Source: a virus
Strand: one strand, 5' to 3'
IMG/VR virus record: IMGVR_UViG_3300010885_004277
Coordinates: 1 to 24,465 of that record
Length of the DNA: 24,465 bases
A program made the translations under genes and the position numbers. The notes beneath the pieces are model-generated. The model ran no database searches. It was not told the DNA's origin and saw only the letters and a program-made list of their open reading frames with translations. Shown one piece after another: positions 1-6,734 of this stretch (its first letter is position 1; the number at the start of each line of letters is the position of its first letter).

Positions 1-342
1 GAAAGCAAGAACCTTTATCTGACTTAGTGGTGTTAGAGGTTCTTTGGTCTTCTCTTCATCAACTAAAGAGATTAATCCCCACTCTACCAAGAGATTGATG
101 ATGGTATTTCTTCGACCTTCATCGTTCTCTGAAAAGTCTGTCGGCTTGCCGTCCAGTGCAAATAGTTCTTTGAAGTGTACGATGTAGTACTTCTTCTGCT
201 TGTGAAGAATGTGACACGACTGATAGAGAGTTTGATCTTTTTTAGAGGCTACACCGATACGTGTTAGAGTCTCTTTCACTTTCAAAAAGTCATCAGGCTC
301 TTTCAACTGTACTTCTACTAAAGAGTCTATAGAGAGTCTCAT
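1..342 (-). CDS. regA: RegA translational repressor (3' part cut by window edge)
   Basis: RegA is the T4-family RNA-binding protein that represses translation of early mRNAs, including its own and those of the clamp genes, by covering their start sites. The 114 visible residues begin MRLSIDSLVEVQLKEPDDFL and closely match T4 RegA: the stretches DFLKVKETLTR, LYQSCHILHKQ, YYIVHFKEL and WGLI are recognisable. The C-terminal end lies beyond base 1. The start ATG overlaps the gp62 stop (ATGA), so the gene is probably translated by coupling. Its position directly after gp44-gp62 is the classical T4 order, which would continue into DNA polymerase gp43 outside the window. Identification is by recalled family sequence and synteny. 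Confidence 0.96.
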   Translation of the reverse strand, partial: MRLSIDSLVEVQLKEPDDFLKVKETLTRIGVASKKDQTLYQSCHILHKQKKYYIVHFKELFALDGKPTDFSENDEGRRNTIINLLVEWGLISLVDEEKTKEPLTPLSQIKVLAF

Positions 343-827
343 TTCTTTAGTCCACCTTTTCTTGTTCTTTTTCTCAGTTCTTCTAGTTGTTCGGTGGACA
401 ACAATGATAGTGCTACTTCAGCCTTACGTTGAGAGTAACCATAGACTTCTTTCAGTACTTCAATGTCCCCACTCTTGTCTTTCTTCACCCACTGTGAAAA
501 CCTCTTCCTAGGTCTAACAATATTTATTAAATACCGATACTGTAGTACATTATCTAGTTGATAGTTTGTATTCATCTCATTTGCCTGAAGAACAGTATCT
601 TCAAAATAAGACAAAGCTTTATTGATCAACCAAGGGTTGTAGTTAGCTTCGGCAACTTTAGGATCATCTGCGGTCGAGATAAGATCCTTCTTGTTAGTAT
701 TTATACTGTTGACAAAATCAAACGGATTGATGTTCGCCACTGTATACTTAGCATCTTCGTCGATGTAATCTTTAGTTTCTTCTTTTGGCTTATCCTTACC
801 ACTGTAGAAATCAAATAGGTTATTCAT
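339..827 (-). CDS. 62: Sliding clamp loader small subunit gp62
   Basis: Gp62 is the single non-ATPase subunit that completes the gp44/62 clamp loader, which opens gp45 and places it on primed DNA. The product is 162 aa, against about 187 in T4. It has little obvious motif content, so the call rests mainly on position between gp44 and regA plus size; the segment YLINIVRPRKRFSQWVKK and the basic C-terminus (RKRTRKGGLKK) fit. Three ATG codons follow one another at 833, 830 and 827. GGAG at 837-834 abuts the first, so the third (827) has the best ribosome-binding spacing. The Shine-Dalgarno region overlaps the gp44 stop codon, and the gene end overlaps the regA start by four bases. Confidence 0.88.
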   Translation of the reverse strand: MNNLFDFYSGKDKPKEETKDYIDEDAKYTVANINPFDFVNSINTNKKDLISTADDPKVAEANYNPWLINKALSYFEDTVLQANEMNTNYQLDNVLQYRYLINIVRPRKRFSQWVKKDKSGDIEVLKEVYGYSQRKAEVALSLLSTEQLEELRKRTRKGGLKK

Positions 828-836
828 CATCATCTC

Positions 837-1781
837 CTACTTGAAGTCGCAATCAGCCATAACCTCTAACAGAAAGGCAATGGTATTGATCTCTTGGTCT
901 GCAACAAATGCAGCCTTGTACTGATAGTTAGCGATATGCATAACTAGCTGAGGAATAGAGTTATCCTCCATAAGTTCAGAGGCTTGATCAAAGATAGTAC
1001 GGAATAGTGTTGCACTATCAAGATCTGTAGACTCTCCTACCCACTTACGCATAGCCTTGAAGTCTTTGTTCTTTAGAGCTTCTGTAAGATTCTTGTAAGA
1101 ACCTTCAGACATGTTCTTTAGAATACCGACATCAATCTTACCGCCGATAGAATAACGCTGTAGCTCATTAAGAACTCGACGCCAATCAGGGAAGTACTTG
1201 GTGATAAGTTCACCAACAACTTCTTTATCAAAAGTAATGTTCTCAGTCTTAAGAATGCCAGTAACACGCTTCATAAATTGAAGAGCGAGTGCTGGCTTAT
1301 CCTTCTTATCAATCTTGAACTCTACGACAGAGCACCGAGAATGAAGAGGAGCGATAAGACGATTCTTAAAGTTACAGGTTAGAATGAATCCGCAGTTCTT
1401 TGAAAATTCTTCCATAAAGTTACGGAAGGCTGGCTGAACCTTATCTGCGGATAGATAGTCAGCCTCGTCGATGATAACGTACTTGCGACCACCCTTGAAA
1501 GAAACGGTAGATGCAAAGTTAGTAATGTCGTTACGCAGAACATCAATACCCGCATTAAGCGAACCATTGATGATGATATAATCACACTCTAGTTGTTCCA
1601 ACATTGCTCGGGCAACAGTTGTCTTACCAACACCTGGACCGCCTGTTAGAAGTAGGTTTGGAATATTCTTTTGATCAACAAATTGTTGAAAGACCCTCTT
1701 AAGACTATCGGGAAGAATGCACTCATCGATGGTCTTAGGACGATACTTTTCAACAAAGAGAAACTGTTCAACATCACTCAT
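837..1781 (-). CDS. 44: Sliding clamp loader ATPase subunit gp44 (AAA+)
   Basis: This is the ATPase subunit of the phage clamp loader, which uses ATP to load the gp45 clamp for the replicative polymerase and late transcription. The 314-aa product (T4: 319) has an N-terminal FVEKYRPKTIDE box, Walker A GGPGVGKTT at residues 47-55, Walker B VIIDEAD around 102-108, a sensor-1 like TCN at 135-137, and the clamp-loader signature SRC at 148-150 with the arginine finger. A C-terminal helical collar domain follows. The start is preceded by AGGA in an 84-base leader that also holds a terminator hairpin, so expression is probably separated from gp45. The leader is a plausible RegA target, as in T4, but no site can be assigned with certainty. 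Confidence 0.97.
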   Translation of the reverse strand: MSDVEQFLFVEKYRPKTIDECILPDSLKRVFQQFVDQKNIPNLLLTGGPGVGKTTVARAMLEQLECDYIIINGSLNAGIDVLRNDITNFASTVSFKGGRKYVIIDEADYLSADKVQPAFRNFMEEFSKNCGFILTCNFKNRLIAPLHSRCSVVEFKIDKKDKPALALQFMKRVTGILKTENITFDKEVVGELITKYFPDWRRVLNELQRYSIGGKIDVGILKNMSEGSYKNLTEALKNKDFKAMRKWVGESTDLDSATLFRTIFDQASELMEDNSIPQLVMHIANYQYKAAFVADQEINTIAFLLEVMADCDFK

Positions 1782-1791
1782 AATGTATAAT

Positions 1792-1820
1792 CCTATGTGC
1801 TAGGGCAGACTCATATTATA
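1792..1820 (-). promoter_or_regulatory. gp44 leader with a possible -10 element (TATAAT)
   Basis: Between the terminator hairpin and gp44 the minus strand has TATAAT at 1820-1815, about 35 bases before the gp44 ATG. No good -35 lies 16-18 bases upstream (TTTCCT at best), and no T4 middle-type MotA box sits at the right distance. It may be a weak or activator-dependent promoter that restarts transcription after the hairpin. Confidence 0.3.
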
Positions 1821-1836
1821 ACTTACTAAGAGCAGA

Positions 1837-1859
1837 AAGGAAAGGGGGATTTCTCCCCC
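1837..1859 (-). terminator. Hairpin between gp45 and gp44, terminator-like
   Basis: Read on the minus strand, GGGGGA (1859-1854) pairs with TCCCCC (1849-1844) around a GAAA tetraloop, giving a very stable six-base-pair stem. It is followed by TTTCCTTTC, a pyrimidine run but not a clean U-tract. It sits just after the gp45 stop, so it may be a partial terminator that lets gp45 be made in excess over the loader, or an RNA-stabilising 3' end. Confidence 0.6.
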
Positions 1860-1865
1860 GTCCCA

Positions 1866-2525
1866 TTAATCTCCGAACTTTGAGCTAGCTTCAGTAGCTA
1901 CCCAATACGTTAACTTGCTGACATCAAACTTAGCGATGCCCTTAGAAGTGATTGACACGTCGTAGTCGTTCTGAATCATCTTCAGATTTTCACTACGGAA
2001 GATAGCATTGAACGTGCGATCAGTCTCGCCAACCTCAATACTGAATGCATCAGCGGTTGGATTCTTTGCGTCTACTGCCTTAAGATAGATGGTGCTACCG
2101 TCGCCAGTAACAGAAATTTCTGGTAGACCCATAACGTGACCAGCACGCTGAACCTTCAGAAAGTCTGCGCTCTTCATGTTGAACATAACTTCCGGAACTG
2201 GAAAGTTGATGTCCTTGTTTGGAGCAACGGTGATAGTCGCTGCATCAGCATAAGCATATACTAGCTTCTGCTTACCAGACTTGATCACCGCCGAAACATC
2301 ACCAAAGTCGACCTCTGGGTTCTCAAACAGAGAAAGTGCACCCAAGAACCGAGGAAGTTCAAAGATTGCGAAATCTTTTTCCATTGTTTCATCAATCTCA
2401 GCCTTGGCCATGATTGTCTTTTGAGGAGAAACTGTCCTCAGAGTATTACCCTGACGAAACAGAATGCCACCATTGATAGATGAGAAGTTCTTTAGAACTC
2501 CAAGAGTCTTTTCACTGAAAATCAT
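1866..2525 (-). CDS. 45: DNA polymerase sliding clamp gp45
   Basis: Gp45 is the trimeric ring that tethers the phage DNA polymerase to DNA and, in T4, also binds late sigma gp55 and co-activator gp33 to activate late promoters. The product is 219 aa (T4: 228). It has the clamp-like N-terminus MIFSEKTLGVLKNFSSING and alternating beta segments with many acidic residues. The call is supported by size, composition and its position directly before gp44-gp62-regA. The ribosome site AAGGAG lies about ten bases before the ATG. The clamp matters for the accessory block upstream, because two proteins there end in clamp-binding-like peptides. Confidence 0.95.
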   Translation of the reverse strand: MIFSEKTLGVLKNFSSINGGILFRQGNTLRTVSPQKTIMAKAEIDETMEKDFAIFELPRFLGALSLFENPEVDFGDVSAVIKSGKQKLVYAYADAATITVAPNKDINFPVPEVMFNMKSADFLKVQRAGHVMGLPEISVTGDGSTIYLKAVDAKNPTADAFSIEVGETDRTFNAIFRSENLKMIQNDYDVSITSKGIAKFDVSKLTYWVATEASSKFGD

Positions 2526-2539
2526 AATATGTTATCTCC

Positions 2540-3502
2540 TTACTTCTTTGAACCAAGCTTAGATGGATCTGCCGTAGCAGATGCACCAACCATTGCAAGA
2601 TCAGCTAGTGTGCCACCAAAGATATAGGTGCCCACATGCTGTAGACCGATCCAAGGACATAGCCAGACCTTTAGACCGATATTTCTCGCCCACTGACAGA
2701 ACATATAATCCTCTGACAAATAGCGATTAGAATACTCGACGCCATCAGCGGACTTACGAGTATCATCAATAAATTCTAGAACTTGTTCCTGTGTTGCATT
2801 AGGATTAAGCTCAAAGAACCTACGGATGTCCTTACGGATGTGTGCATACTTATTATCGATAAGTGCATCAAACAGAGCCATGATCTCACGAGAGCCATCA
2901 AAGGCTGCTGTGCGAACGTGGTCAGGGCGATATACTAGTTCAGGATAGGCTGAACCCATCTTCTCTAGAGCGGACTTACGAATCATCATGAAGCCTGTGC
3001 CAGCCTCTAGAACCTCTGCAGGTTCACCGAGAGGAATCTCAGTCTTACCGCCAGCAGGATTGAATACATAGTCACCAACAAACTTCTCTAGAGCATTAGC
3101 GTCTTGATCTGCGATACCCTTGTCTACTGCTAGCTTGATCTTCTCCCAGCTAATGCACTTCTTTGGGTATGGTGCGCATAGAACATCATACTCACTCTCA
3201 TCAGACTGCAGAGCTAGCATCGTTAGGATGTCGTTAGCGTTGAAGCCGATATCAGAGTCGATAAAGAGCATATGCGTGCAGTCTGAACGCATGAATTCGT
3301 CTACGCAGTAGTTACGTGCACGAGTAATTAGACTCTCGTTAAAAAGATAATAGAAACGAACTTCGATTCCGTAATGAACTGCTAGTGCTGATAGATCATT
3401 AGTAGAACGTGTGTACATACCAGCACACATACCGCCGTACATTGGCGTAGCAACAAAGAGTTTGCGCTTTCTAATTTCTTCAATAGGTACCTTAATTTCC
3501 AT
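2540..3502 (-). CDS. GT-A fold glycosyltransferase, possibly DNA-base modifying
   Basis: The product is a 320-aa cytoplasmic sugar transferase. Visible elements are an N-terminal KLFVATPMYGG strand, NESLITRARN at about 55-64, the metal/nucleotide-sugar DxD motif in MLFIDSDIGF (Asp82 and Asp84), GTGFMMIRKSAL near 168-180, the likely catalytic acidic pair in YLSEDYMFCQWA (about 261-272), and a late metal-ligand candidate in GLQHVG (His289). This order fits GT-A enzymes of the type widespread in T4-like marine phages. There is no signal peptide or membrane segment. A longer reading starts at 3520, but GGAG sits about seven bases before the ATG at 3502. The gene overlaps the DUF3310 gene by 11 bases. 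As the last gene of the TET block it may add a sugar to a hydroxymethylated base; acting on cell-surface sugars is the alternative. Confidence 0.82.
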   Translation of the reverse strand: MEIKVPIEEIRKRKLFVATPMYGGMCAGMYTRSTNDLSALAVHYGIEVRFYYLFNESLITRARNYCVDEFMRSDCTHMLFIDSDIGFNANDILTMLALQSDESEYDVLCAPYPKKCISWEKIKLAVDKGIADQDANALEKFVGDYVFNPAGGKTEIPLGEPAEVLEAGTGFMMIRKSALEKMGSAYPELVYRPDHVRTAAFDGSREIMALFDALIDNKYAHIRKDIRRFFELNPNATQEQVLEFIDDTRKSADGVEYSNRYLSEDYMFCQWARNIGLKVWLCPWIGLQHVGTYIFGGTLADLAMVGASATADPSKLGSKK

Positions 3503-3782
3503 TCTTATTCTCCAATTCATGTACGTGTAATTGTATAATAGCGTAGTGAATAACCTTCAGAAGATCTTTTCGCCAATCTTCCGGAGTACCCTTACGCCCA
3601 TAACGTTGTGCATACTTTAAAACATTTCCGATGCAGAACCCTGTTCCGTGTCCTGAGTCGATAACAAACTCGGTAGCCTGATATTTATTCTTAGAATAAT
3701 GCTCTCCGTAAGTAGAGTCAATATACTTAAGGAGTTCATCAAGATACTTATCTTCGTTGTACTTATACGAATGATTCTTCAT
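3492..3782 (-). CDS. DUF3310 / SaV-like small phage protein
   Basis: This 96-aa protein carries the compact conserved pattern YLDELLKYIDSTYGEHY, FVIDSGHGTGFCIGNVLKYA and DWRKDLLKVIHYAII. That is the DUF3310 domain found in many phages; in T7 gp1.7 the same domain occurs in a nucleotide kinase. No P-loop is present here, so a kinase function cannot be claimed for this protein alone. It lies between the P-loop kinase and the glycosyltransferase and overlaps the latter by 11 bases, so the three are very likely co-expressed. A link to nucleotide metabolism or to base modification is inferred from the neighbours only. Confidence 0.85.
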   Translation of the reverse strand: MKNHSYKYNEDKYLDELLKYIDSTYGEHYSKNKYQATEFVIDSGHGTGFCIGNVLKYAQRYGRKGTPEDWRKDLLKVIHYAIIQLHVHELENKNGN

Positions 3783-3791
3783 GATATACCC

Positions 3792-3820
3792 ACTCTAAAC
3801 TAATTTTACAATAAAGTCAA
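3792..3820 (-). promoter_or_regulatory. Possible sigma70-like promoter before the DUF3310 gene
   Basis: On the minus strand TTGACT (3820-3815) is followed after 17 bases by TAGAGT (3797-3792), only ten bases before the DUF3310 start. The -35 matches the TTGACT used at the clearer plus-strand promoters of this phage, and the -10 matches the consensus at four of six positions. The initiation point would fall inside or just before the start codon, which argues against it. Low confidence. Confidence 0.22.
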
Positions 3821-4325
3821 CAGCCTTCTTCTGTTCTTCCAAAGTATTATGCGGTAACTTTTCAAACAGAAACATAAGATCAAAGTTAGTCATGATGTTG
3901 GCAATCTTAGATTCCCGACCAGCTAGCCAAGTTTCGTTCTGATTGCTACCACGCTCGGCGTATCGTTCTTTACGAGTAGCCTTCTCTGTCTGAAGATAAA
4001 CAATCTTGGTATCATACTTCTCTGCGCAGTTCTCTAGAAAAGAAGCTGTAAACAGACGGTCGCCTTCGAATAGTACTACAGAATCTTCTGGTAGTGTAGC
4101 TAGAAACTTAATAGCTTCGGGCTGAACTGCCATGCTCATACGGTCAGTACCAGAGAACACTTCGCCTTCTTCGTACTTACCAAGAATATAGATATTATCC
4201 TTTTGAAGATAGGGTACTAACTTGACCTCATTATACTTAGGCTCAACCTCAAAAACTTCAATAAGCTTCTTCATCAATGTTGACTTACCAGAACCTGGTT
4301 CGCCGCCGATAGCAATCACTTTCAT
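3795..4325 (-). CDS. P-loop kinase, candidate hydroxymethyl-base kinase
   Basis: The product is a 176-aa single-domain P-loop NTPase: Walker A GEPGSGKST at 8-16, then YILGKYEEG near 46-54, GTDRMSMAVQP at 59-69, a Walker B-like strand VVLFEGDRLF at 83-92, and an arginine-rich lid region (TRKERYAERGSNQNETWLAGRE). The layout strand-GKY-GTDR-EGDR resembles small nucleotide kinases and, as far as I can recall, the phage 5-hydroxymethyldeoxyuridine DNA kinases that activate the hydroxymethyl group for substitution. The start is the ATG at 4325, which shares one base with the upstream stop (TGATG). Directly following the TET and helical-transferase genes, it could phosphorylate a hydroxymethyl base in DNA. 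An ordinary deoxynucleotide kinase is the main alternative. Confidence 0.7.
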   Translation of the reverse strand: MKVIAIGGEPGSGKSTLMKKLIEVFEVEPKYNEVKLVPYLQKDNIYILGKYEEGEVFSGTDRMSMAVQPEAIKFLATLPEDSVVLFEGDRLFTASFLENCAEKYDTKIVYLQTEKATRKERYAERGSNQNETWLAGRESKIANIMTNFDLMFLFEKLPHNTLEEQKKAVDFIVKLV

Positions 4326-5398
4326 CAAAAAAACCTTTCAATATTATTTTTCGACACCAAAGAGTTTTTATAGAACGGCATGTCTTTTAGAGGGACCCAC
4401 AATTGCTGCTCGTCATTGAAAAATGATTCGATCCTAGGGATTCTTCCGTGATCCTTCAAAGCATGAACCCAATCTTTACAATATGCTTCTTTTGAGTTAG
4501 AACTGTTATTCTCAAACAGCAAGCTGTGCGGAATAACCGCTTGCCTACCCTCGAGATACTTATCCCAAAGCCATTCGTACTCTGGCCAATCTTTTTTCAT
4601 AAGCATAGTTTCAGTGTGCTGTTCATCAATATAACAACCACCGTACCTAGAACCCTTATGCTGCCTCTTATAGTTACAGCAAGCAGTTTCTAAGGTGAAA
4701 AAATTAGCTCTGGGAAAAGTTTTGTCTGAAATATATTCTGCTGCGGTTCTTTCAAGCATTTCGCAGTCAGATTTTGAAATGGTGTCGCCGGTCAAATCGT
4801 CTCTGCCGATGCAAAATGCCCATCCAGACCTATGACTTTTACCCTCATCAAACTCCATAGTAGGAGCCATAATGGGGGCGTCAATGAATCTTTCCAAAGC
4901 TTCTGAAAAACACCAGTGACCCATACGCCCCCAGTGAAACCATTCAGTTTGGCATTTGTTTTTGAGCTTGGTGTAGTTTTTGAACTTATCGTCGCTATCA
5001 AAGCAAGAAGAAATAAAGTTACCCAGCGTTCCATACGGCTTAACACTGTCAGCCACCGACTGTAAAAATTTGTCAAATACAATTTTTCTATATTTGCAAT
5101 CTGGTGAGAATAGCAGCCTTTTCTTTTCTTTAAAGAAAAACTCTATTTGAGCTGAAGCATCACTAGTGAATACTGGAAACTTGTCTGCGAACATAGATTC
5201 ACAAGGACCTGCATAGGTCGCCCCGTGGAAAAGTGCCATAACACAGCGTTTTTCAAAAGAGAAATCCAAATCATCAGCAATCCACTTTTCTACAGCAATA
5301 TCCGGCGAACAGTCGTTCGTTAGACAATGAAATTCATAAAACTTATCAAACCCAGCTTGACGATGCTCTGGGTCGCGGTAATCTATATTTGTATCCAT
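4325..5398 (-). CDS. Helical hypermodification enzyme (pyrophosphorylase / amino acid:DNA transferase-like)
   Basis: The product is a 357-aa mostly helical protein. Conserved-looking blocks are WFHWGRMGHW (153-162), GKSHRSGWAFCIGRDDL (186-202), LETACCNYK (236-244) followed by an Arg-Tyr-Gly and CYID (to about 258), and WPEYEWLWDKYLEGR (271-285). Combinations of this kind occur in the families predicted and partly shown to replace an activated (pyro)phosphoryl group on a hydroxymethyl thymine with an amine or amino acid (alpha-glutamyl/putrescinyl thymine pyrophosphorylases and amino acid:DNA transferases). I cannot say which clade this belongs to. The gene is fused by TGATG overlaps to the TET gene before it and the P-loop kinase after it, matching a pathway order. 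The C-terminus KNNIERFF resembles a clamp-binding peptide. Confidence 0.68.
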   Translation of the reverse strand: MDTNIDYRDPEHRQAGFDKFYEFHCLTNDCSPDIAVEKWIADDLDFSFEKRCVMALFHGATYAGPCESMFADKFPVFTSDASAQIEFFFKEKKRLLFSPDCKYRKIVFDKFLQSVADSVKPYGTLGNFISSCFDSDDKFKNYTKLKNKCQTEWFHWGRMGHWCFSEALERFIDAPIMAPTMEFDEGKSHRSGWAFCIGRDDLTGDTISKSDCEMLERTAAEYISDKTFPRANFFTLETACCNYKRQHKGSRYGGCYIDEQHTETMLMKKDWPEYEWLWDKYLEGRQAVIPHSLLFENNSSNSKEAYCKDWVHALKDHGRIPRIESFFNDEQQLWVPLKDMPFYKNSLVSKNNIERFF

Positions 5399-6696
5399 CA
5401 AAAAAAGTCTTCCAAAGATGCGTTGACTTGCTTCTTATATGGGTTTTCGATGTTATGCGAATCAAGGTAATCAAACCATTCTTGATCGTCCCACATAGCA
5501 GGAGAAACACCATTCCAAAGCGGACGCCAATACTTATGGTTTGTATTGAAACGACGTTCGTCAACAAACTGCTTACGTAGCTGTTCGTACTCCCAACCTT
5601 TAGTCTCTAGCATATCTTCACGAAAGTAAGCTACGATGGTCATACGGTCAGGGTTCTCGCCCCCAAGAGGAGAGTTACCGTGAATGGCAGTATGATTGGC
5701 GACCAGAAGTAGATCTCCTGGCTCTAGCTTTACAGCAGTACGATACTCTGGAAGAATAAGTTCTGCACCCTCCCAGCCCTTACCTAGTGCGGATAGGTTT
5801 GAGAAGCCTGAAGCCAAGTCGCCAGCGTCCAAATGAGCAGCAGTTCTAAAGTTATGGTTAACAGTAAGAGTTGTAAATACAGTCTCATCGATGAGAAACC
5901 TTGAATCTAGCTTATCAGCGGCAGCACGTTGAGCCGCCCAACGAGTGGGAAGCAGTTCACGAAAACAATGGTTGAGTTTGTTTAGAAACGGAAAAGATTT
6001 GGCAAAATCTTCTGGATGCTTCTCGGTAAAGGCTGTTGCTCGACCATAAGGAATGCGGGGATATCGAGAGTAGTAGCCAGCAACACCAGACATAACAGTC
6101 TGAGCATAGTTAGTTACAGAGATATAGTTGTCCCGAACGTGGATAGCGGCATTACGCTGCTCTTCACGAGAGTAGTTACCAAGACCCTCAAGCCAACGAT
6201 CGAACCAACCATAGTACGGATCGTGATCTTCTTGAACCTTAGAACGCATCCAAACATAACCACGGGTATCTTCAGACTCCGACTTACCCGTAAACCTCTT
6301 CTTAATATCTTCAATAGTCTCTTCATCAAGACTATCGTGAGAACGAGTAAGATACTCTAGTACGGCAACCTGATATGGTGTTACCCACTCACGACCGCCA
6401 CGATTGGTGGAGGAAAGAATGTTACCACGAGGACCAGCAGCCATACCACGGTTCTGAGATTCAGTAGCAGCACCGATAAGACCTTCGTAGCATAGATCCT
6501 GTTCTTCTTTGGTAAACACTCCCTTACGAAACTTAACCAGACAGTTTTCTTCGTTCATCTTCCCGTCGATAGAGGGACCATAAACGTCGGTATCTTCTGT
6601 AATAAGAGTATCGTAATTCTCTTTGTCTACAAACTTACCAATTAGATGGTCAGAGTTATACTTCTTGTCTGCGTAGATAACCTTAACTTCACTCAT
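5398..6696 (-). CDS. TET/JBP-family 2-oxoglutarate/Fe(II) DNA dioxygenase
   Basis: TET/JBP enzymes hydroxylate the methyl group of 5-methylcytosine or thymine in DNA using iron and 2-oxoglutarate. The 432-aa product has the family core: TVNHNFRTAAHLDAGDL with iron ligands His288 and Asp290, then GFSNLSALGKGWEGAELILP, a GDLLLVANHTAIHGNSPL segment giving the distal iron ligand (His339), and RMTIVAYFRE with Arg351 for 2-oxoglutarate. The roughly 270-residue N-terminal part, ending in a tryptophan- and arginine-rich stretch, probably supports DNA binding. The C-terminus NASLEDFF looks like a sliding-clamp-binding peptide. GAGGTGAAAG precedes the ATG, and a CATAAATA late-type promoter lies 38 bases upstream. 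All key residues are present. Whether the substrate is methylcytosine or thymine cannot be read from the sequence. Confidence 0.92.
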   Translation of the reverse strand: MSEVKVIYADKKYNSDHLIGKFVDKENYDTLITEDTDVYGPSIDGKMNEENCLVKFRKGVFTKEEQDLCYEGLIGAATESQNRGMAAGPRGNILSSTNRGGREWVTPYQVAVLEYLTRSHDSLDEETIEDIKKRFTGKSESEDTRGYVWMRSKVQEDHDPYYGWFDRWLEGLGNYSREEQRNAAIHVRDNYISVTNYAQTVMSGVAGYYSRYPRIPYGRATAFTEKHPEDFAKSFPFLNKLNHCFRELLPTRWAAQRAAADKLDSRFLIDETVFTTLTVNHNFRTAAHLDAGDLASGFSNLSALGKGWEGAELILPEYRTAVKLEPGDLLLVANHTAIHGNSPLGGENPDRMTIVAYFREDMLETKGWEYEQLRKQFVDERRFNTNHKYWRPLWNGVSPAMWDDQEWFDYLDSHNIENPYKKQVNASLEDFF

Positions 6697-6726
6697 ACTT
6701 TCACCTCTGTTAGAGAAATACGCAAG

Positions 6727-6734
6727 TATTTATG
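6727..6734 (-). promoter_or_regulatory. Late-type promoter of the TET gene (CATAAATA)
   Basis: The minus strand reads CATAAATA, one mismatch from the T4 late consensus TATAAATA, in the short deformylase-TET gap; it overlaps the deformylase stop codon. The distance to the TET ATG (38 bases from the 5' end of the element) equals that at gp23 (37), and the same variant occurs before the tail-tube-like gene at 14445. Confidence 0.6.

Noticed and set aside
698-705. Exact TATAAATA late element on the minus strand
   Set aside because: It lies within the gp62 coding sequence (codons for Ser-Ile-Asn-Thr) and about 360 bases before regA, so there is no start at the usual distance. Probably chance.
3682-3689. 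AATAAATA late-like element in the DUF3310 gene
   Set aside because: Inside coding sequence and about 180 bases from the next start, unlike the 24-40 base spacing of the supported late promoters.
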